From: DTYU01 sp040756575
Lineage (GTDB): Bacteria; Bacillota; Desulfotomaculia; Desulfotomaculales; Ammonificaceae
Direction of reading: 5' to 3'
Length of the DNA stretch: 64,000 nt
NCBI GenBank assembly: GCA_040756575.1
Contig: JBFLYP010000002.1
Location: 1 to 64,000 of the forward strand
Shown piece after piece: positions 39,621-49,152 of the stretch (position 1 is the first letter of the stretch; every line of letters begins with the position of its first letter). Below the pieces are notes generated by a model. The model made no database searches and had not been told where the DNA came from. It worked only from the letters and a program-made list of their open reading frames with translations. Made by a program: the position numbers and the translations under genes.

Positions 39621-39708
39621 TTTCTTCCTCCCTATATGCCAAAACACACCGGAACCGGCCCCGCCGCTTTGTTCTGCATATTCCGACTTCCGCCTCCTGA
39701 ATTCTTAA

Positions 39709-39771
39709 CCTTGAACGGACCCAAAAGGTCCGTCAATTTCAATTTAACTTTGAACGTTGAACTTTTTAAAG
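39709..39771 (-). repeat. Family B repeat, variant
   Basis: Plus strand reads CTTGAACGGACC, CAAAAGGTCCGTCAATTT, then TTGAACGTTGAAC. It shares the GGACC/GGTCC hairpin and GTTGAAC words with 62192-62281 and 14160-14235. Lies between hisB and hisH. Confidence 0.55.
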
Positions 39772-40356
39772 CGTTCCTTTTGTGGACGGTATACCTTTCC
39801 CCCGCGGGTCGAAGGCCACGGCGTCCCCCATTGCGCGCCCGCAGGCTTTGAAAAGCGCCTCGCAGATGTGGTGCGTATTGCGGCCGCTTAGAACGTGGAG
39901 GTGCAGCGTTATGCCGGCATTGACAGCAAGCGCGCGAAAGAACTCCGGTACCAGTTCGGTATCGAAATCCCCGACACGCGGCGCAGGCAGGTCGCCGTTG
40001 AAGACGAAATGTCCCCGCCCGCTGATATCCACCGCCGCGAGGGCAAGGGCCTCGTCCATGGGCACAACGGCGTGTCCGAAACGACGAATCCCTTCTTTCG
40101 TCCCGATGGCCCGGCTGAATGCCTGCCCGATGGCGATGCCCACATCCTCAACGGTGTGGTGCGCATCAACGTTAAGGTCCCCTTCGGCGACCACCTCAAC
40201 GTCGAAGGCTGCGAACCGGGTGAACAGCCGCAGCATGTGCTCGAAGAATCCCACTCCTGTTTTCGCGCTGCAACTCCCGGTACCATCGAGGTTGAGATCC
40301 AGCCGCACCGCAGTTTCGGCTGTTTCGCGGGTGACAACCGCCTTTCTCGCAAGCAT
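39766..40356 (-). CDS. hisB: Imidazoleglycerol-phosphate dehydratase
   Basis: A 196-residue HisB, monofunctional. GFFEHMLRLFTRFAAFDVEV and DAHHTVEDVGIAIGQAFSRA carry the Mn-binding His/Glu residues; a second set lies in VNAGITLHLHVLSGRNTHHI. It dehydrates imidazole glycerol phosphate to imidazole acetol phosphate. It follows hisC by 18 bases. Confidence 0.95.
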   Translation of the reverse strand: MLARKAVVTRETAETAVRLDLNLDGTGSCSAKTGVGFFEHMLRLFTRFAAFDVEVVAEGDLNVDAHHTVEDVGIAIGQAFSRAIGTKEGIRRFGHAVVPMDEALALAAVDISGRGHFVFNGDLPAPRVGDFDTELVPEFFRALAVNAGITLHLHVLSGRNTHHICEALFKACGRAMGDAVAFDPRGKGIPSTKGTL

Positions 40357-40374
40357 TTTCCGAAAACCCCCCCA

Positions 40375-41439
40375 TTACGATAGCACGTCAACCAGTGCTT
40401 TGACAAAGGCTGCGTTCTCCGCCGGCGTGCCCACATTCACCCGCAGGCACCGCTCGAGGCCGGGACCTTCCACGTTACGGATAAGAACACGGTGTTTGAG
40501 CAAACCTTCGTACACGGTCCCCGCCGGCAGCGGGGTCCGAAAAAGCAGGAAATTAGCCCGGGAAGGGAAAACCTCCACATCGGGAATCTCCTTCAGACTC
40601 CGGTAAAGCCCCTCCCGGTCGGCAATGATTTTCCGGATGCGTTCCTCAAAAACCGGAAGGTGCTCAAGCACCGTCAGCGCCGCAATTTGAGAGAAGGCAT
40701 TCAGGTTAAAAGGCTGTTTTACTTTTAACAGCTCGTTTACCACCGCCCGGTCCGCCAGGATATACCCCACCCGCAACCCGGCCAGCCCGAAAGCCTTAGA
40801 GAACGTCCTCAGAACCACCAGCCGCGGGTAACGGTGCACTAAATGGGAGCAGCTTTCCCCGGCGAATTCAGCATACGCCTCGTCCAATAAGACCAGACCT
40901 TTGGTCCCTTCCACAAGGGCTTCAATCGCCTCACGGGCAACGGTGTTTCCCGTGGGGTTGTTGGGAGAACAAATTATGATCATCCTGGTACCGGGCACCG
41001 CCGCTTCTTGAAGCAACACGGGCAGGTCCAACGAGAAATCGGGCAGCCTGGGTACTTCCACCGGAACCGCCCCGGCAATACGCGCGTGAATCCCGTACAT
41101 CGAAAAGGTCGGCGTGGCTACAAGCACCCTTCCGCCGGTACCGAAGGTTAAAAGCAGAGTAAGGATCAATTCGTCTGAACCGTTACCCGCAAGAATATTC
41201 TCGGGAGCAAAGCCGGTATATTTCGCCAAAGCCCGGCGTAAATCCACCGCCATAGGATCCGGGTAACGGACAAAAGTCTGCCCGTTAACCCCCCTGAATA
41301 TTTCGGCCAGAACCTCCGGCGCAAAATCGTAAGGGTTCTCGTTGGCGTCAAGCTTGATAACCCCCGGATAATGCGGCACGGCGTAAGGTACCAGGTCACG
41401 TAAATCCGGGCGTATTAATTCGAGCACTTCGTCAGTCAC
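40375..41439 (-). CDS. hisC: Histidinol-phosphate aminotransferase
   Basis: A 354-residue class II PLP aminotransferase. KLDANENPYDF near residues 29-39, SPNNPTGNTVAREAIEAL (around 158-175), and RTFSKAFGLAGLRVGY with the PLP-binding Lys near 215. It converts imidazole acetol phosphate to histidinol phosphate. GTG start overlaps the hisD stop by four bases (GTGA). Confidence 0.94.
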   Translation of the reverse strand: MTDEVLELIRPDLRDLVPYAVPHYPGVIKLDANENPYDFAPEVLAEIFRGVNGQTFVRYPDPMAVDLRRALAKYTGFAPENILAGNGSDELILTLLLTFGTGGRVLVATPTFSMYGIHARIAGAVPVEVPRLPDFSLDLPVLLQEAAVPGTRMIIICSPNNPTGNTVAREAIEALVEGTKGLVLLDEAYAEFAGESCSHLVHRYPRLVVLRTFSKAFGLAGLRVGYILADRAVVNELLKVKQPFNLNAFSQIAALTVLEHLPVFEERIRKIIADREGLYRSLKEIPDVEVFPSRANFLLFRTPLPAGTVYEGLLKHRVLIRNVEGPGLERCLRVNVGTPAENAAFVKALVDVLS

Positions 41440-42722
41440 GTCGAGGCCTCCTTCCGTATCGCAATGGCCCTGGCATGCGCGGGCAAACCCTCAACCGAAG
41501 CTAACAGGGCCGCCGGTTCGGCAAGCTCTGCGAAGGCCTCCGGAGAAAGACTGACGAAGTTGATCCGTTTAATGAAATCCTCTGCCCCGAGCGGTGAAAA
41601 AAAGCGCGCTGTGCCCCCCGTGGGCAGAACGTGGTTCGGCCCGGCGATATAATCCCCCATCGGCACCGGCGAGTAAGGGCCGAGAAATACGGCACCGGCG
41701 CTTCTGATCTCGCTCAGCCAGGCAAAGGGCTCGGCAACCAGCAGTTCCAGGTGCTCCGGCGCAAAACGGTTCGCCCAGTTTACCGCCGCACCCAGATCGG
41801 GTGCTATGAGGACAGCCGCATGCACCAGCGCCCTCCGGACCGCCTCGGGCTCACCGAGTGCGATAAACGCCGCTTGCAGCGCCTCGTTTACACGGGAGGC
41901 AAACTCCCGGCTTATGGTCACCAGCAGCACCCGTGCATCGGGGTCATGTTCGGCCTGGGCAAGCAGGTCCGCAGCGACATACCGCGGATCTGCGGTTTCA
42001 TCCGCCACCACCACAACCTCACTAGGCCCGGCGAGGATGTCGATCCCCACGACGCCGAAAACCGCCCGTTTCGCCAGTGTAACGTAAGTGTTCCCCGGCC
42101 CCACGATCTTATCGACCCGCGGAATCCGCTCCGTGCCGTAAGCAAGAGCGGCCACCGCCTGCGCGCCCCCGACCCGGAAAACCCTGTCCACACCCGCCTC
42201 ACGCGCCGCCACCAGCACGTGGGGGTCGATTCTCCCCCGGGCGCCGGGAGGCGTGACCATCACCACTTCCTGCACACCCACAACCCGCGCCGGCACGACG
42301 TTCATCAGCACCGAAGAGGGGTACCGCGCCCTGCCGCCGGGCACATAAACGCCCACCCGCTCGAGCGGCTGCACGAGCTGTCCCAGAACAGAGCCGTCGC
42401 TTTTAACCTCCCGCCACGTCTCGGCCATCTTTCGCGCATGGAAGTTAAAGATTCGCTCCCGCGCCAATCTGACAGCCGAAACAAACTCTGCCGAAACCGC
42501 CCCGTAAGCGTTATCGATCTCGTCCTTTTCCACCGACAGCTCATCCGGTGTGAGTTCCACCTTATCGAACTGGGCGGTTAGGGCGCATAGCGCCGCGTCC
42601 CCTTGGGCGCGCACACGGGCGATGATGGAATCCACCACCCGCGCCGCCTCTTCCGGGAGTGAAAACTCCCGGTCGAGCAACCGCTTCACATCCGGATCAC
42701 CGAAATCCAAAACCCGCAGCAC
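41436..42722 (-). CDS. hisD: Histidinol dehydrogenase
   Basis: About 428 residues. ERVGVYVPGGRARYPSSVLM near residues 115-134, IVGPGNTYVTLAKR, the Zn/catalytic region FAPEHLELLV and the PVPMGDYIAGPNHVLPTGG loop. It oxidises histidinol to histidine. GTG 42722 is chosen on AAGGAGA seven bases upstream; the frame open to 42818 lies in the structured repeat. It is the first gene of hisD-C-B-H-A-F-IE, and hisG/hisZ are not in this window. Confidence 0.95.
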   Translation of the reverse strand: MLRVLDFGDPDVKRLLDREFSLPEEAARVVDSIIARVRAQGDAALCALTAQFDKVELTPDELSVEKDEIDNAYGAVSAEFVSAVRLARERIFNFHARKMAETWREVKSDGSVLGQLVQPLERVGVYVPGGRARYPSSVLMNVVPARVVGVQEVVMVTPPGARGRIDPHVLVAAREAGVDRVFRVGGAQAVAALAYGTERIPRVDKIVGPGNTYVTLAKRAVFGVVGIDILAGPSEVVVVADETADPRYVAADLLAQAEHDPDARVLLVTISREFASRVNEALQAAFIALGEPEAVRRALVHAAVLIAPDLGAAVNWANRFAPEHLELLVAEPFAWLSEIRSAGAVFLGPYSPVPMGDYIAGPNHVLPTGGTARFFSPLGAEDFIKRINFVSLSPEAFAELAEPAALLASVEGLPAHARAIAIRKEAST

Positions 42723-42726
42723 TTTT

Positions 42727-42988
42727 GTTCTCCTTCGAAAATAAGATTGTACTTCTTTCGCAGGGCGTGGCGATAAGCTGCGCATTACTGCGTCGGCCGG
42801 GTGGGTCCGAATCCTCACGTATGTCCGTATACGCTCCGGTTCGGCCCCACCCGGACCTCCTTGTCCTGCTTGCTTCTCACCGCGTTCCGTTTATGTTATA
42901 ACCACTGCATTTCAGTAACACGCTTACGGGTCTACATTTTCGTTTTCGTTCCCGGTGGCGACGATGAATCGTCGTGAACCACTCCTTA
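42727..42988 (-). repeat. Dispersed structured element, copy 6 (upstream of hisD, class I insert)
   Basis: Full-length on minus: ACGATTCATCGTCGCCACCG, AACGAAAATGTAGACCCGTA, AGCGTGTTACTGAAATGCAG, AACATAAACGGAACGCGG, then a class I insert (GGTCCGGGTGGGGCCGAA, tip GCGTATAC-GGAC-ATACGT, TTCGGACCCACCCGG), then GCAGTAATGCGCAGCTTATC and GAAAGAAGTAC. AAGGAGA at its end is the hisD ribosome binding site. The rest of the 42723-43080 gap shows nothing clear. Confidence 0.8.
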
Positions 42989-43080
42989 GTACACTCAGAC
43001 TTTAAAAATAGCCAAGAAGATAAAAGCATCTCTTCACCAGCCGGCGAACAATCCAACTCCAAACCTGTGTGCAAAAAGTG

Positions 43081-44370
43081 TTAGCCCGACCGCCGGCTCC
43101 CGGCTATCGCTTTTAGCGCCTTCTGCCCGATATCCCGCCGGAAGTGCATCCCCTCAAAGCTTATCCTGTCCACTGCCTGATAGGCAAGCCGGATGGCTTC
43201 GTAGACATCCGTTCCCCGGGCGGTTACTCCCAGAACCCGGCCCCCGGCTGTGACAAACGCTCCGTCCTTTAAACCCGTACCGGCATGGAAAACCATCACG
43301 TCCGAGGGTAAGTCGGCCAAACCGTTAATTACGTAACCCTTTTGGTAGCCGCCCGGATAACCAGCAGAGGTCAGCACCACACAGACGGCAGCTCCCGGAT
43401 GCCAGTCCAGCTTTACGTTCTGTAAATTACCCGAGGTGACGGCCTCAAGCGCCTCAACAAGGTCGCCGGCCCAGAGGTACAAGAGCGGCTGGGCCTCGGG
43501 GTCGCCGAAACGCACATTGAACTCCAAAACCTTCGGCCCGTCCGGGGTTAACATCAAACCGGCGTACAGGACGCCTCTATAAGTAACTCCTCGCGCCTTC
43601 AAGCCCCGAACAGTAGGGATAAGGATTTCCTTCTCAATACGCGAAAGCAATTCCGCCGTCACCACCGGTGCCGGGGCGTAAGCCCCCATGCCGCCGGTGT
43701 TGGGTCCTCTGTCCCCGTCATAAACCGGCTTGTGATCCTGTGCGGGAAGAAGCGGGAGCACCGCTTCGCCGTCGGTCAGGGCGAGCACGCTCGCCTCCTC
43801 ACCGTAAAGCCGCTCTTCGATCAAGACCCGCGCCCCTGCGGCGCCGAACGCTTTCGCCTCCATCATCTCCGCTATCGCCGCTTCTGCTTCCGCAGGGCCT
43901 TCCGCCACGACCACCCCTTTGCCGGTGGCCAGCCCGTCCGCCTTGACCACGCACGGACCGCCCAGACGCCGCACGTATTCCTTTGCGCCGCCCGGTGAAT
44001 CAAAAACCGCGGCCTTCGCCGTGGGCACCCCGTACTGCAGCATAACCTCCTTGGCAAAGACCTTGCTGGCCTCAAGGCGCGCCGCCTCCCGCCGGGGCCC
44101 GAATATCCTAAGCCCCGCCGACTCGAAGGCGTCCACGATTCCGGCAGCCAAGGGCGCTTCCGGCCCGACAACCGTGAGGCCTACACCCTCTGAGCGTGCA
44201 AAAGCGAGCAGGCCTTCGATATCATCGGCTTTAATACCGACGCATACCGCATCCCGCGCGATCCCTGCGTTTCCCGGCGCGCAGAAAACCTTCTCCACCC
44301 GCGGGCTCTGGGCGATCTTCCAGACCAGCGCATGCTCCCGGCCCCCGCCGCCGACCACCAGAACCTTCAA
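43081..44370 (-). CDS. purD: Phosphoribosylamine-glycine ligase
   Basis: About 429 residues, ATP-grasp. VLVVGGGGREHALVWKI at residues 3-19, PDGPKVLEFNVRFGDPEAQP (around 283-302) with metal ligands, and HPGAAVCVVLTSAGYPG. It makes GAR from phosphoribosylamine and glycine. TTG 44370 is chosen on GGGAGGAG. Last gene of the pur operon. The 93-base gap to purH carries CAGAATTC-type words. Confidence 0.95.
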   Translation of the reverse strand: MKVLVVGGGGREHALVWKIAQSPRVEKVFCAPGNAGIARDAVCVGIKADDIEGLLAFARSEGVGLTVVGPEAPLAAGIVDAFESAGLRIFGPRREAARLEASKVFAKEVMLQYGVPTAKAAVFDSPGGAKEYVRRLGGPCVVKADGLATGKGVVVAEGPAEAEAAIAEMMEAKAFGAAGARVLIEERLYGEEASVLALTDGEAVLPLLPAQDHKPVYDGDRGPNTGGMGAYAPAPVVTAELLSRIEKEILIPTVRGLKARGVTYRGVLYAGLMLTPDGPKVLEFNVRFGDPEAQPLLYLWAGDLVEALEAVTSGNLQNVKLDWHPGAAVCVVLTSAGYPGGYQKGYVINGLADLPSDVMVFHAGTGLKDGAFVTAGGRVLGVTARGTDVYEAIRLAYQAVDRISFEGMHFRRDIGQKALKAIAGSRRSG

Positions 44371-44463
44371 TCTGTGCTCCTCCCAAACAGTAAGTTCAAC
44401 GTTCAAATAGAAGTTAGAACTCAGAATGTAGAATACAGAATTCTGAATTTGTGAATAGAGACT

Positions 44464-45999
44464 TTAGTGCCTGAAGTGGCGCATTCCGGTAAACACCATC
44501 GCCATTCCGTGTTCATCGGCGACCTTGATCGAATCCTCATCCTTAAGCGACCCGCCCGGCTGGATGATCGCCGCGATTCCCGCCTTGGCAGCCTCGATTA
44601 CGGTGTCCGGGAAGGGGAAGAAGGCATCGGAAGCCAGGACGGCACCGCGCGCTTTTTTTCCGGCCTGCCCGAACGCGATCCTGGCCGAACCGACACGGTT
44701 CATCTGCCCTGCACCCACGCCGAGCACCTGCCTGTTCTTTGAGACCACGATGGCGTTTGACTTCACGTGTTTGACCACCGTAAAACAGAAAAGCAGTTCC
44801 TCGATCTCAGCGGGTGTAGGCGCTCTCTTTGTCACCACCTTGAGCGCGTCCCTGTCCGCCACTTTCCTGTCAACCTCCTGCATAAGCAGGCCGCCGTTGA
44901 CCTTGCGGAGGTCCATCCAGTCGGTGGTCTGCCCGGTCAAGGGCCCGGATTTCAGCAGCCGCAAATCTTTCTTCCGGGTTAAAACTTCCAGCGCATCCGG
45001 CGTGAAGTCAGGCGCGATTATCGCCTCTAAGAATATTTTCACCATCTCCTCCGCCGCTGCCCTGTCCACAACGCGGTTGACTGCCACGATCCCGCCGAAG
45101 GCCGACACCGGGTCCGTCTCAAACGCCAGCCGGTACGCTTCGTCGACCGCCGCCGCCTGGGCTACGCCGCACGGGTTGTTATGCTTCACAATCACCACGG
45201 TGGGAGCGTCAAACTCCCGTACAAGTTCAAAGGCGGCGTTCAGGTCCAGGATGTTGTTGTATGAAAGCTCCTTCCCGTGGAGCTTCTCGGCGTTGGCCAC
45301 ACACGGGCCCTTGGTCCGAAGGTCGCGGTAAAAGGCCGCTTTCTGGTGGGGATTCTCCCCGTAGCGCAGGCTGCCGGCCAGGTCGAAGGCCAGCGTCATT
45401 TCCCGCGGGAACCGCTCGCCGCCCGTCAAAGTGCTCAGGTAGCCCGCAATCGCCGCATCGTAATGTGCCGTATGGGCAAAAGCCTCCTGCGCCAGCGCAA
45501 GCCGCAGCTCCGCACCGGCGTCGCCGGCCTGCAAGGCTTCAAGAACCTGGGGGTAACGCTCCGGGTTTACCACCACGATCACATACTGGTGGTTCTTGGC
45601 CGCCGCCCGGATCATCGCGGGCCCGCCGATATCGATGTTTTCAACCGCATCCGCCAGCGTGACTCCTTCACGGCTCACCGTCTGGCGGAACGGATAGAGG
45701 TTCACCGCCACCAGGTCGATGGGTGTTATCCCTTGCTCCTTGAGCTCGTTCAGATGCTCTTCCGTCCGCAGGGCCAGTATTCCCCCGTGGATCTTCGGGT
45801 GGAGCGTCTTGACCCGGCCGCCCAAAATCTCCGGAAACCCGGTAACCTCGGAGACGTAAGTCGCCTCGACGCCGGCGTTTTTGATCGTTTTAAACGTGCC
45901 GCCGGTGGAAACTATCTCCCACCCGAGCTTCGAGAGCCCCTGAGCGAACTCGACCACGCCCGTCTTGTCCGAAACGCTAATTAGTGCCCTTCTTTTCAA
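44464..45999 (-). CDS. purH: AICAR transformylase/IMP cyclohydrolase
   Basis: A 511-residue bifunctional enzyme. N-terminal cyclohydrolase with ALISVSDKTGVVEFA at residues 4-18 and GGRVKTLHPKIHGGIL; C-terminal transformylase with NPCGVAQAAAVDEA and the catalytic K-H pair in VVKHVKSNAIV. Final two steps to IMP, using 10-formyltetrahydrofolate. Two tandem structured repeats fill the 650-base gap to purM. Confidence 0.96.
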   Translation of the reverse strand: MKRRALISVSDKTGVVEFAQGLSKLGWEIVSTGGTFKTIKNAGVEATYVSEVTGFPEILGGRVKTLHPKIHGGILALRTEEHLNELKEQGITPIDLVAVNLYPFRQTVSREGVTLADAVENIDIGGPAMIRAAAKNHQYVIVVVNPERYPQVLEALQAGDAGAELRLALAQEAFAHTAHYDAAIAGYLSTLTGGERFPREMTLAFDLAGSLRYGENPHQKAAFYRDLRTKGPCVANAEKLHGKELSYNNILDLNAAFELVREFDAPTVVIVKHNNPCGVAQAAAVDEAYRLAFETDPVSAFGGIVAVNRVVDRAAAEEMVKIFLEAIIAPDFTPDALEVLTRKKDLRLLKSGPLTGQTTDWMDLRKVNGGLLMQEVDRKVADRDALKVVTKRAPTPAEIEELLFCFTVVKHVKSNAIVVSKNRQVLGVGAGQMNRVGSARIAFGQAGKKARGAVLASDAFFPFPDTVIEAAKAGIAAIIQPGGSLKDEDSIKVADEHGMAMVFTGMRHFRH

Positions 46000-46007
46000 C
46001 CCACTCG

Positions 46008-46262
46008 CCTCCTCGAGAAAATAGTACTTCTATCGCTGGGCGCGACGATAAGACTGCGCATTACTGCGTCGGCCGGGCGGGTCCGAATCCTCACGTACGC
46101 ACCCAGTACGCTCCGGTTCGGCCCCACCCGGACCTCCTTGTCCTGCTTGCTTCTCGCCGCGTTCCGTTTATGTTATAACCACTGCATCTCAGTAACACGC
46201 TTACGGGTCTACATTTTCGTTTTCGTTCCCGGTGGCGACGATGAATCGTCGTGAACGCCTCC
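46008..46262 (-). repeat. Dispersed structured element, copy 7 (upstream of purH, class I insert)
   Basis: Nearly the same as copy 6 at 42727-42988, including the class I insert, but the hairpin tip is GCGTAC-TGGGTGC-GTACGT instead of GCGTATAC-GGAC-ATACGT. The change keeps the pairing. Its 3' end (GAGGAGGCG) lies directly before purH. Confidence 0.8.
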
Positions 46263-46538
46263 TCAGAAAAAGTACTTCTACTTCTATCGCTGGGCGCGAC
46301 GATAAGACTGCGCATTACTGCGTACCGAGAGGCGAGAGGTTAGCGGTGAGATTTCTATGCAGAGAAATTTGTGTAGCAAATTTCTTCAACAATCCCACTT
46401 CCAACCTCGCACTTCTCACTTCCCAATTGCTCGCTTCTCGCCGCGTTTCGTTCGTGTTACACTAATGGCTGCCACGTAGGGGCGAATGGCCATTCGCCCT
46501 TACTTACGGATCCCTGTTTTCGTCCCCGGTGAGTGACG
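46256..46538 (-). repeat. Dispersed structured element, copy 8 (class II insert)
   Basis: Lies head-to-tail behind copy 7. Class II insert as in copy 5: GGGAAGTGAGAAGTGCGAGG, GGTTGGAAGTGGGATT, but the tip is AGAAATTTGC-TACA-CAAATTTCT, differing in sequence from GGAATTCGCTTATAAGCGAA of copy 5 while still palindromic. Its 5' part carries an extra GGGGCGAATGGCCATTCGCC palindrome. Confidence 0.75.
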
Positions 46539-46651
46539 ATCCATCTTCGGAAGTCAGCCGCAGGATGTCGGAGGTCAGAACCTTGAGAACCCGCAATAGC
46601 GAATCCCTTTTCCCCTTTTCAGACCTCTGTGTTGTCAACGGAACCGTTCCC

Positions 46652-47728
46652 TCACCTGTAAACCACTCCGTCTATACCGCTTTCAACCCGGCCGATAACG
46701 TAAGCCTTTTCCCCGCCCGCCGCCAGCGTCTCGATCAGGCTTCTCTCTTCCTCCGGCGGTACAATGAGGACGTACCCGATGCCCATGTTAAAGGTCCTGA
46801 ACATCTCGGCCTTCGTCACCCCGCCGTGCTCCTGGACGAGCCGGAAGACCGGCGGTACCGGCCAGCTTCCAGGCTCAAGCACCGCTCCCAATCCTGGCGG
46901 CAGCACCCGCGGTATGTTTTCCGTCAGGCCCCCGCCGGTGATGTGCGCCATCCCGCGTATGTCAAACCGCTCCAAGAGCGGCAGCACCGTTCTGACGTAG
47001 ATCCGGGTGGGTTCGAGCAGCTCCTCTCCTACCGTCCGCCCGAGGGTATGCTCAAAGGTGTCAACCGTCGCCCCTAAAACCTCAAAAAAGACCTTCCGCG
47101 CGAGGCTGAACCCGTTGGCATGCAGCCCGGCGGAGGGAAGGCCGATTACAGCGTCGCCGGGAGCGATCATTCTTCCGTCTACAATCCGGTTCCGCTCGAC
47201 CACCCCCACGGCAAAGCCGGCAATATCGTACTCGCCCGGCTCATAAAAACCGGGCATCTCCGCCGTCTCCCCGCCGATGAGCGCACATCCCGCCAACTCG
47301 CACCCCCGCGCTACCCCGCTGACGACAGCGGCTACCTGCTCGGGGTCAAGCTTCCCCACCGCTAAGTAGTCCAGAAAAAAAAGCGGCTCCGCTCCCGAAA
47401 CCAGGATATCATTTACACACATCGCCACGGCGTCGATCCCGACCGAATCGTGCTTACCGCAGGCGAAGGCAACCCGCAGTTTTGTGCCGACTCCGTCCGT
47501 GCCGGCGACAAGCACCGGCTCCCGGTACCTGGATGGAAGGGCGCACAGACCTCCAAAACCGCCGATATCCGTCAGCACTTCCGGGCGGAAGGTGCGGCGG
47601 GTGATATCTTTCATGAGAGAAACCGCCCTGTTGGCGGCATCGATATCCACACCGGCCTGGGCGTACGTTAGGCTTTGTCCTTGTAAAAAGGAGCCTTTAT
47701 CCTTTTTTTGTCCCTCGCACTTTTTCAA
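46652..47728 (-). CDS. purM: Phosphoribosylformylglycinamidine cyclo-ligase
   Basis: About 358 residues. GVDIDAANRAVSLMKDI near the N-terminus, VAGTDGVGTKLRVAF, VNDILVSGAEPLFFLDYLAV (metal/ATP site), GGETAEMPGFY and HITGGGLTENIPRV. It makes AIR from FGAM. TTG 47728 is chosen: it overlaps the purF stop (TTGA), and GGAGG lies inside the purF end. The longer frame to 47980 runs through purF. Confidence 0.95.
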   Translation of the reverse strand: MKKCEGQKKDKGSFLQGQSLTYAQAGVDIDAANRAVSLMKDITRRTFRPEVLTDIGGFGGLCALPSRYREPVLVAGTDGVGTKLRVAFACGKHDSVGIDAVAMCVNDILVSGAEPLFFLDYLAVGKLDPEQVAAVVSGVARGCELAGCALIGGETAEMPGFYEPGEYDIAGFAVGVVERNRIVDGRMIAPGDAVIGLPSAGLHANGFSLARKVFFEVLGATVDTFEHTLGRTVGEELLEPTRIYVRTVLPLLERFDIRGMAHITGGGLTENIPRVLPPGLGAVLEPGSWPVPPVFRLVQEHGGVTKAEMFRTFNMGIGYVLIVPPEEERSLIETLAAGGEKAYVIGRVESGIDGVVYR

Positions 47729-49152
47729 CCCACTACCTCCAGTGCCCGGGGTCGGCCGAGCGCAAATTTTCCCGCACCCGCGTCCTTGACGGGCACCGGG
47801 TAGTTCCCGGTGAAACAGGCAACACAGAGATCCTGCGCTTTGTCGCCGAAGACCTCCAATAGCCCCTTGATACTGAGATAATGCAGCCCGTCGGCCCCCA
47901 TGTACCGGCAGATCTCCGGGACACTCTTCTGAGCCGCAATAAGCTCCTTTTCGTTGGAGGTATCGATGCCATAGTAGCAAGACCGTATGATCGGCGGCGA
48001 GCTGAGACAGTAGTAAATCCTCTGCGCCCCCGCGTCCCGCAGCATTCTTACGATTTTGCAGCTTGTAGTCCCCCGCACCACCGAATCATCAACCAGCACC
48101 ACCCTCTTCCCCGCCACGGCCTCGCGTACGGGGTTGAGCTTGAGCCGGACGCCCGCGTCTCGCAGACGCTGCGAAGGCTGGATGAAGGTCCGGCCTACGT
48201 ACCGGTTTTTCATCAGACCCTCTTCGAAGCGGAGACCGGACGCTTCGGCAAAGCCCCTGGCCGCCGCTATACCGGAATCGGGAACCGGCACCACGATGTC
48301 GGCCGGCGGGCAGTACTCCTTAGCAAGCTGCCGACCCATCTCCCGGCGCACCCGTCCGACGTTGAAGCCGTCAAGGGTGCTATCCGGTCTGGCAAAATAG
48401 ATGTATTCAAAGACGCAGTGTGCCCGGCGCGCAACAATCGCTACCGAATGCGTCCTGAGTCCTTCGGGGGAAATCTCCAGGATCTCGCCGGGTGCCACGT
48501 CCCGGATAAACCTCGCCCCAATGGCATCGAGGGCGCACGACTCCGAGGCCACAACCCAACCCGAAGTCAGCCGCCCCACACACAGCGGCCGGAAGCCGTG
48601 AGGGTCCCGCACCGCGTAAATCCTGTCCTCGGTGAGCAAAACCATCGAATAGGCGCCTTCCGCCTTCGCCATACATTCCCGGATAGCCCCGGGCAGGTTG
48701 TGATCGCCGTTGAGCCGTGCAATAAGGTTGATGAGCACCTCGCTGTCCGTTGTACTCTGGAATACCGCCCCGGAACTCAGCATCTCCCGGCGGAGCGAAT
48801 TGCCGTTGGAAAGGTTGCCGTTGTGTGCAAGTCCCAGCATCCCGTCACCGCAGTAAAAAACAAGCGGCTGGGCGTTCACCGGGTGGCTTGCGCCGGTGGT
48901 AGAGTAACGGACGTGCCCGATCGCAAGGTGCCCTGTAAGTTCGGCGAGGCGCTCCTCCGAAAAGACCTCCGCCACCAGCCCCATCTCTTTGTGGAGAACA
49001 ATCCGCTTTCCGTCCGCCGCGGCGATCCCGGCACTTTCCTGGCCGCGGTGCTGCAGCGCATACAGGCCGTAATAGCTTAAACGCGCTACATCTGCTCCCG
49101 GGGCACAGACGCCGAAGATGCCGCAAGCCTCACGGGGCCTATCCGCGTGCAT
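47725..49152 (-). CDS. purF: Amidophosphoribosyltransferase
   Basis: About 475 residues. Short propeptide (MHADRPREA) followed by the nucleophile Cys10 in ACGIFGV; glutaminase RYSTTGAS motif; PRPP-binding VVLVDDSVVRGTTSCKIV near 345-362. Cysteines in AHCVFEY, RSCYYGI and DLCVACF match the [4Fe-4S] cluster ligands of the Bacillus-type enzyme. First committed step of purine synthesis. ATG 49152, overlapping purC by 14 bases. Confidence 0.96.
   Translation of the reverse strand: MHADRPREACGIFGVCAPGADVARLSYYGLYALQHRGQESAGIAAADGKRIVLHKEMGLVAEVFSEERLAELTGHLAIGHVRYSTTGASHPVNAQPLVFYCGDGMLGLAHNGNLSNGNSLRREMLSSGAVFQSTTDSEVLINLIARLNGDHNLPGAIRECMAKAEGAYSMVLLTEDRIYAVRDPHGFRPLCVGRLTSGWVVASESCALDAIGARFIRDVAPGEILEISPEGLRTHSVAIVARRAHCVFEYIYFARPDSTLDGFNVGRVRREMGRQLAKEYCPPADIVVPVPDSGIAAARGFAEASGLRFEEGLMKNRYVGRTFIQPSQRLRDAGVRLKLNPVREAVAGKRVVLVDDSVVRGTTSCKIVRMLRDAGAQRIYYCLSSPPIIRSCYYGIDTSNEKELIAAQKSVPEICRYMGADGLHYLSIKGLLEVFGDKAQDLCVACFTGNYPVPVKDAGAGKFALGRPRALEVVG

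Noticed and set aside
47881..49080. 399-residue open frame on plus
   Set aside because: Shadow of purF; no conserved features.
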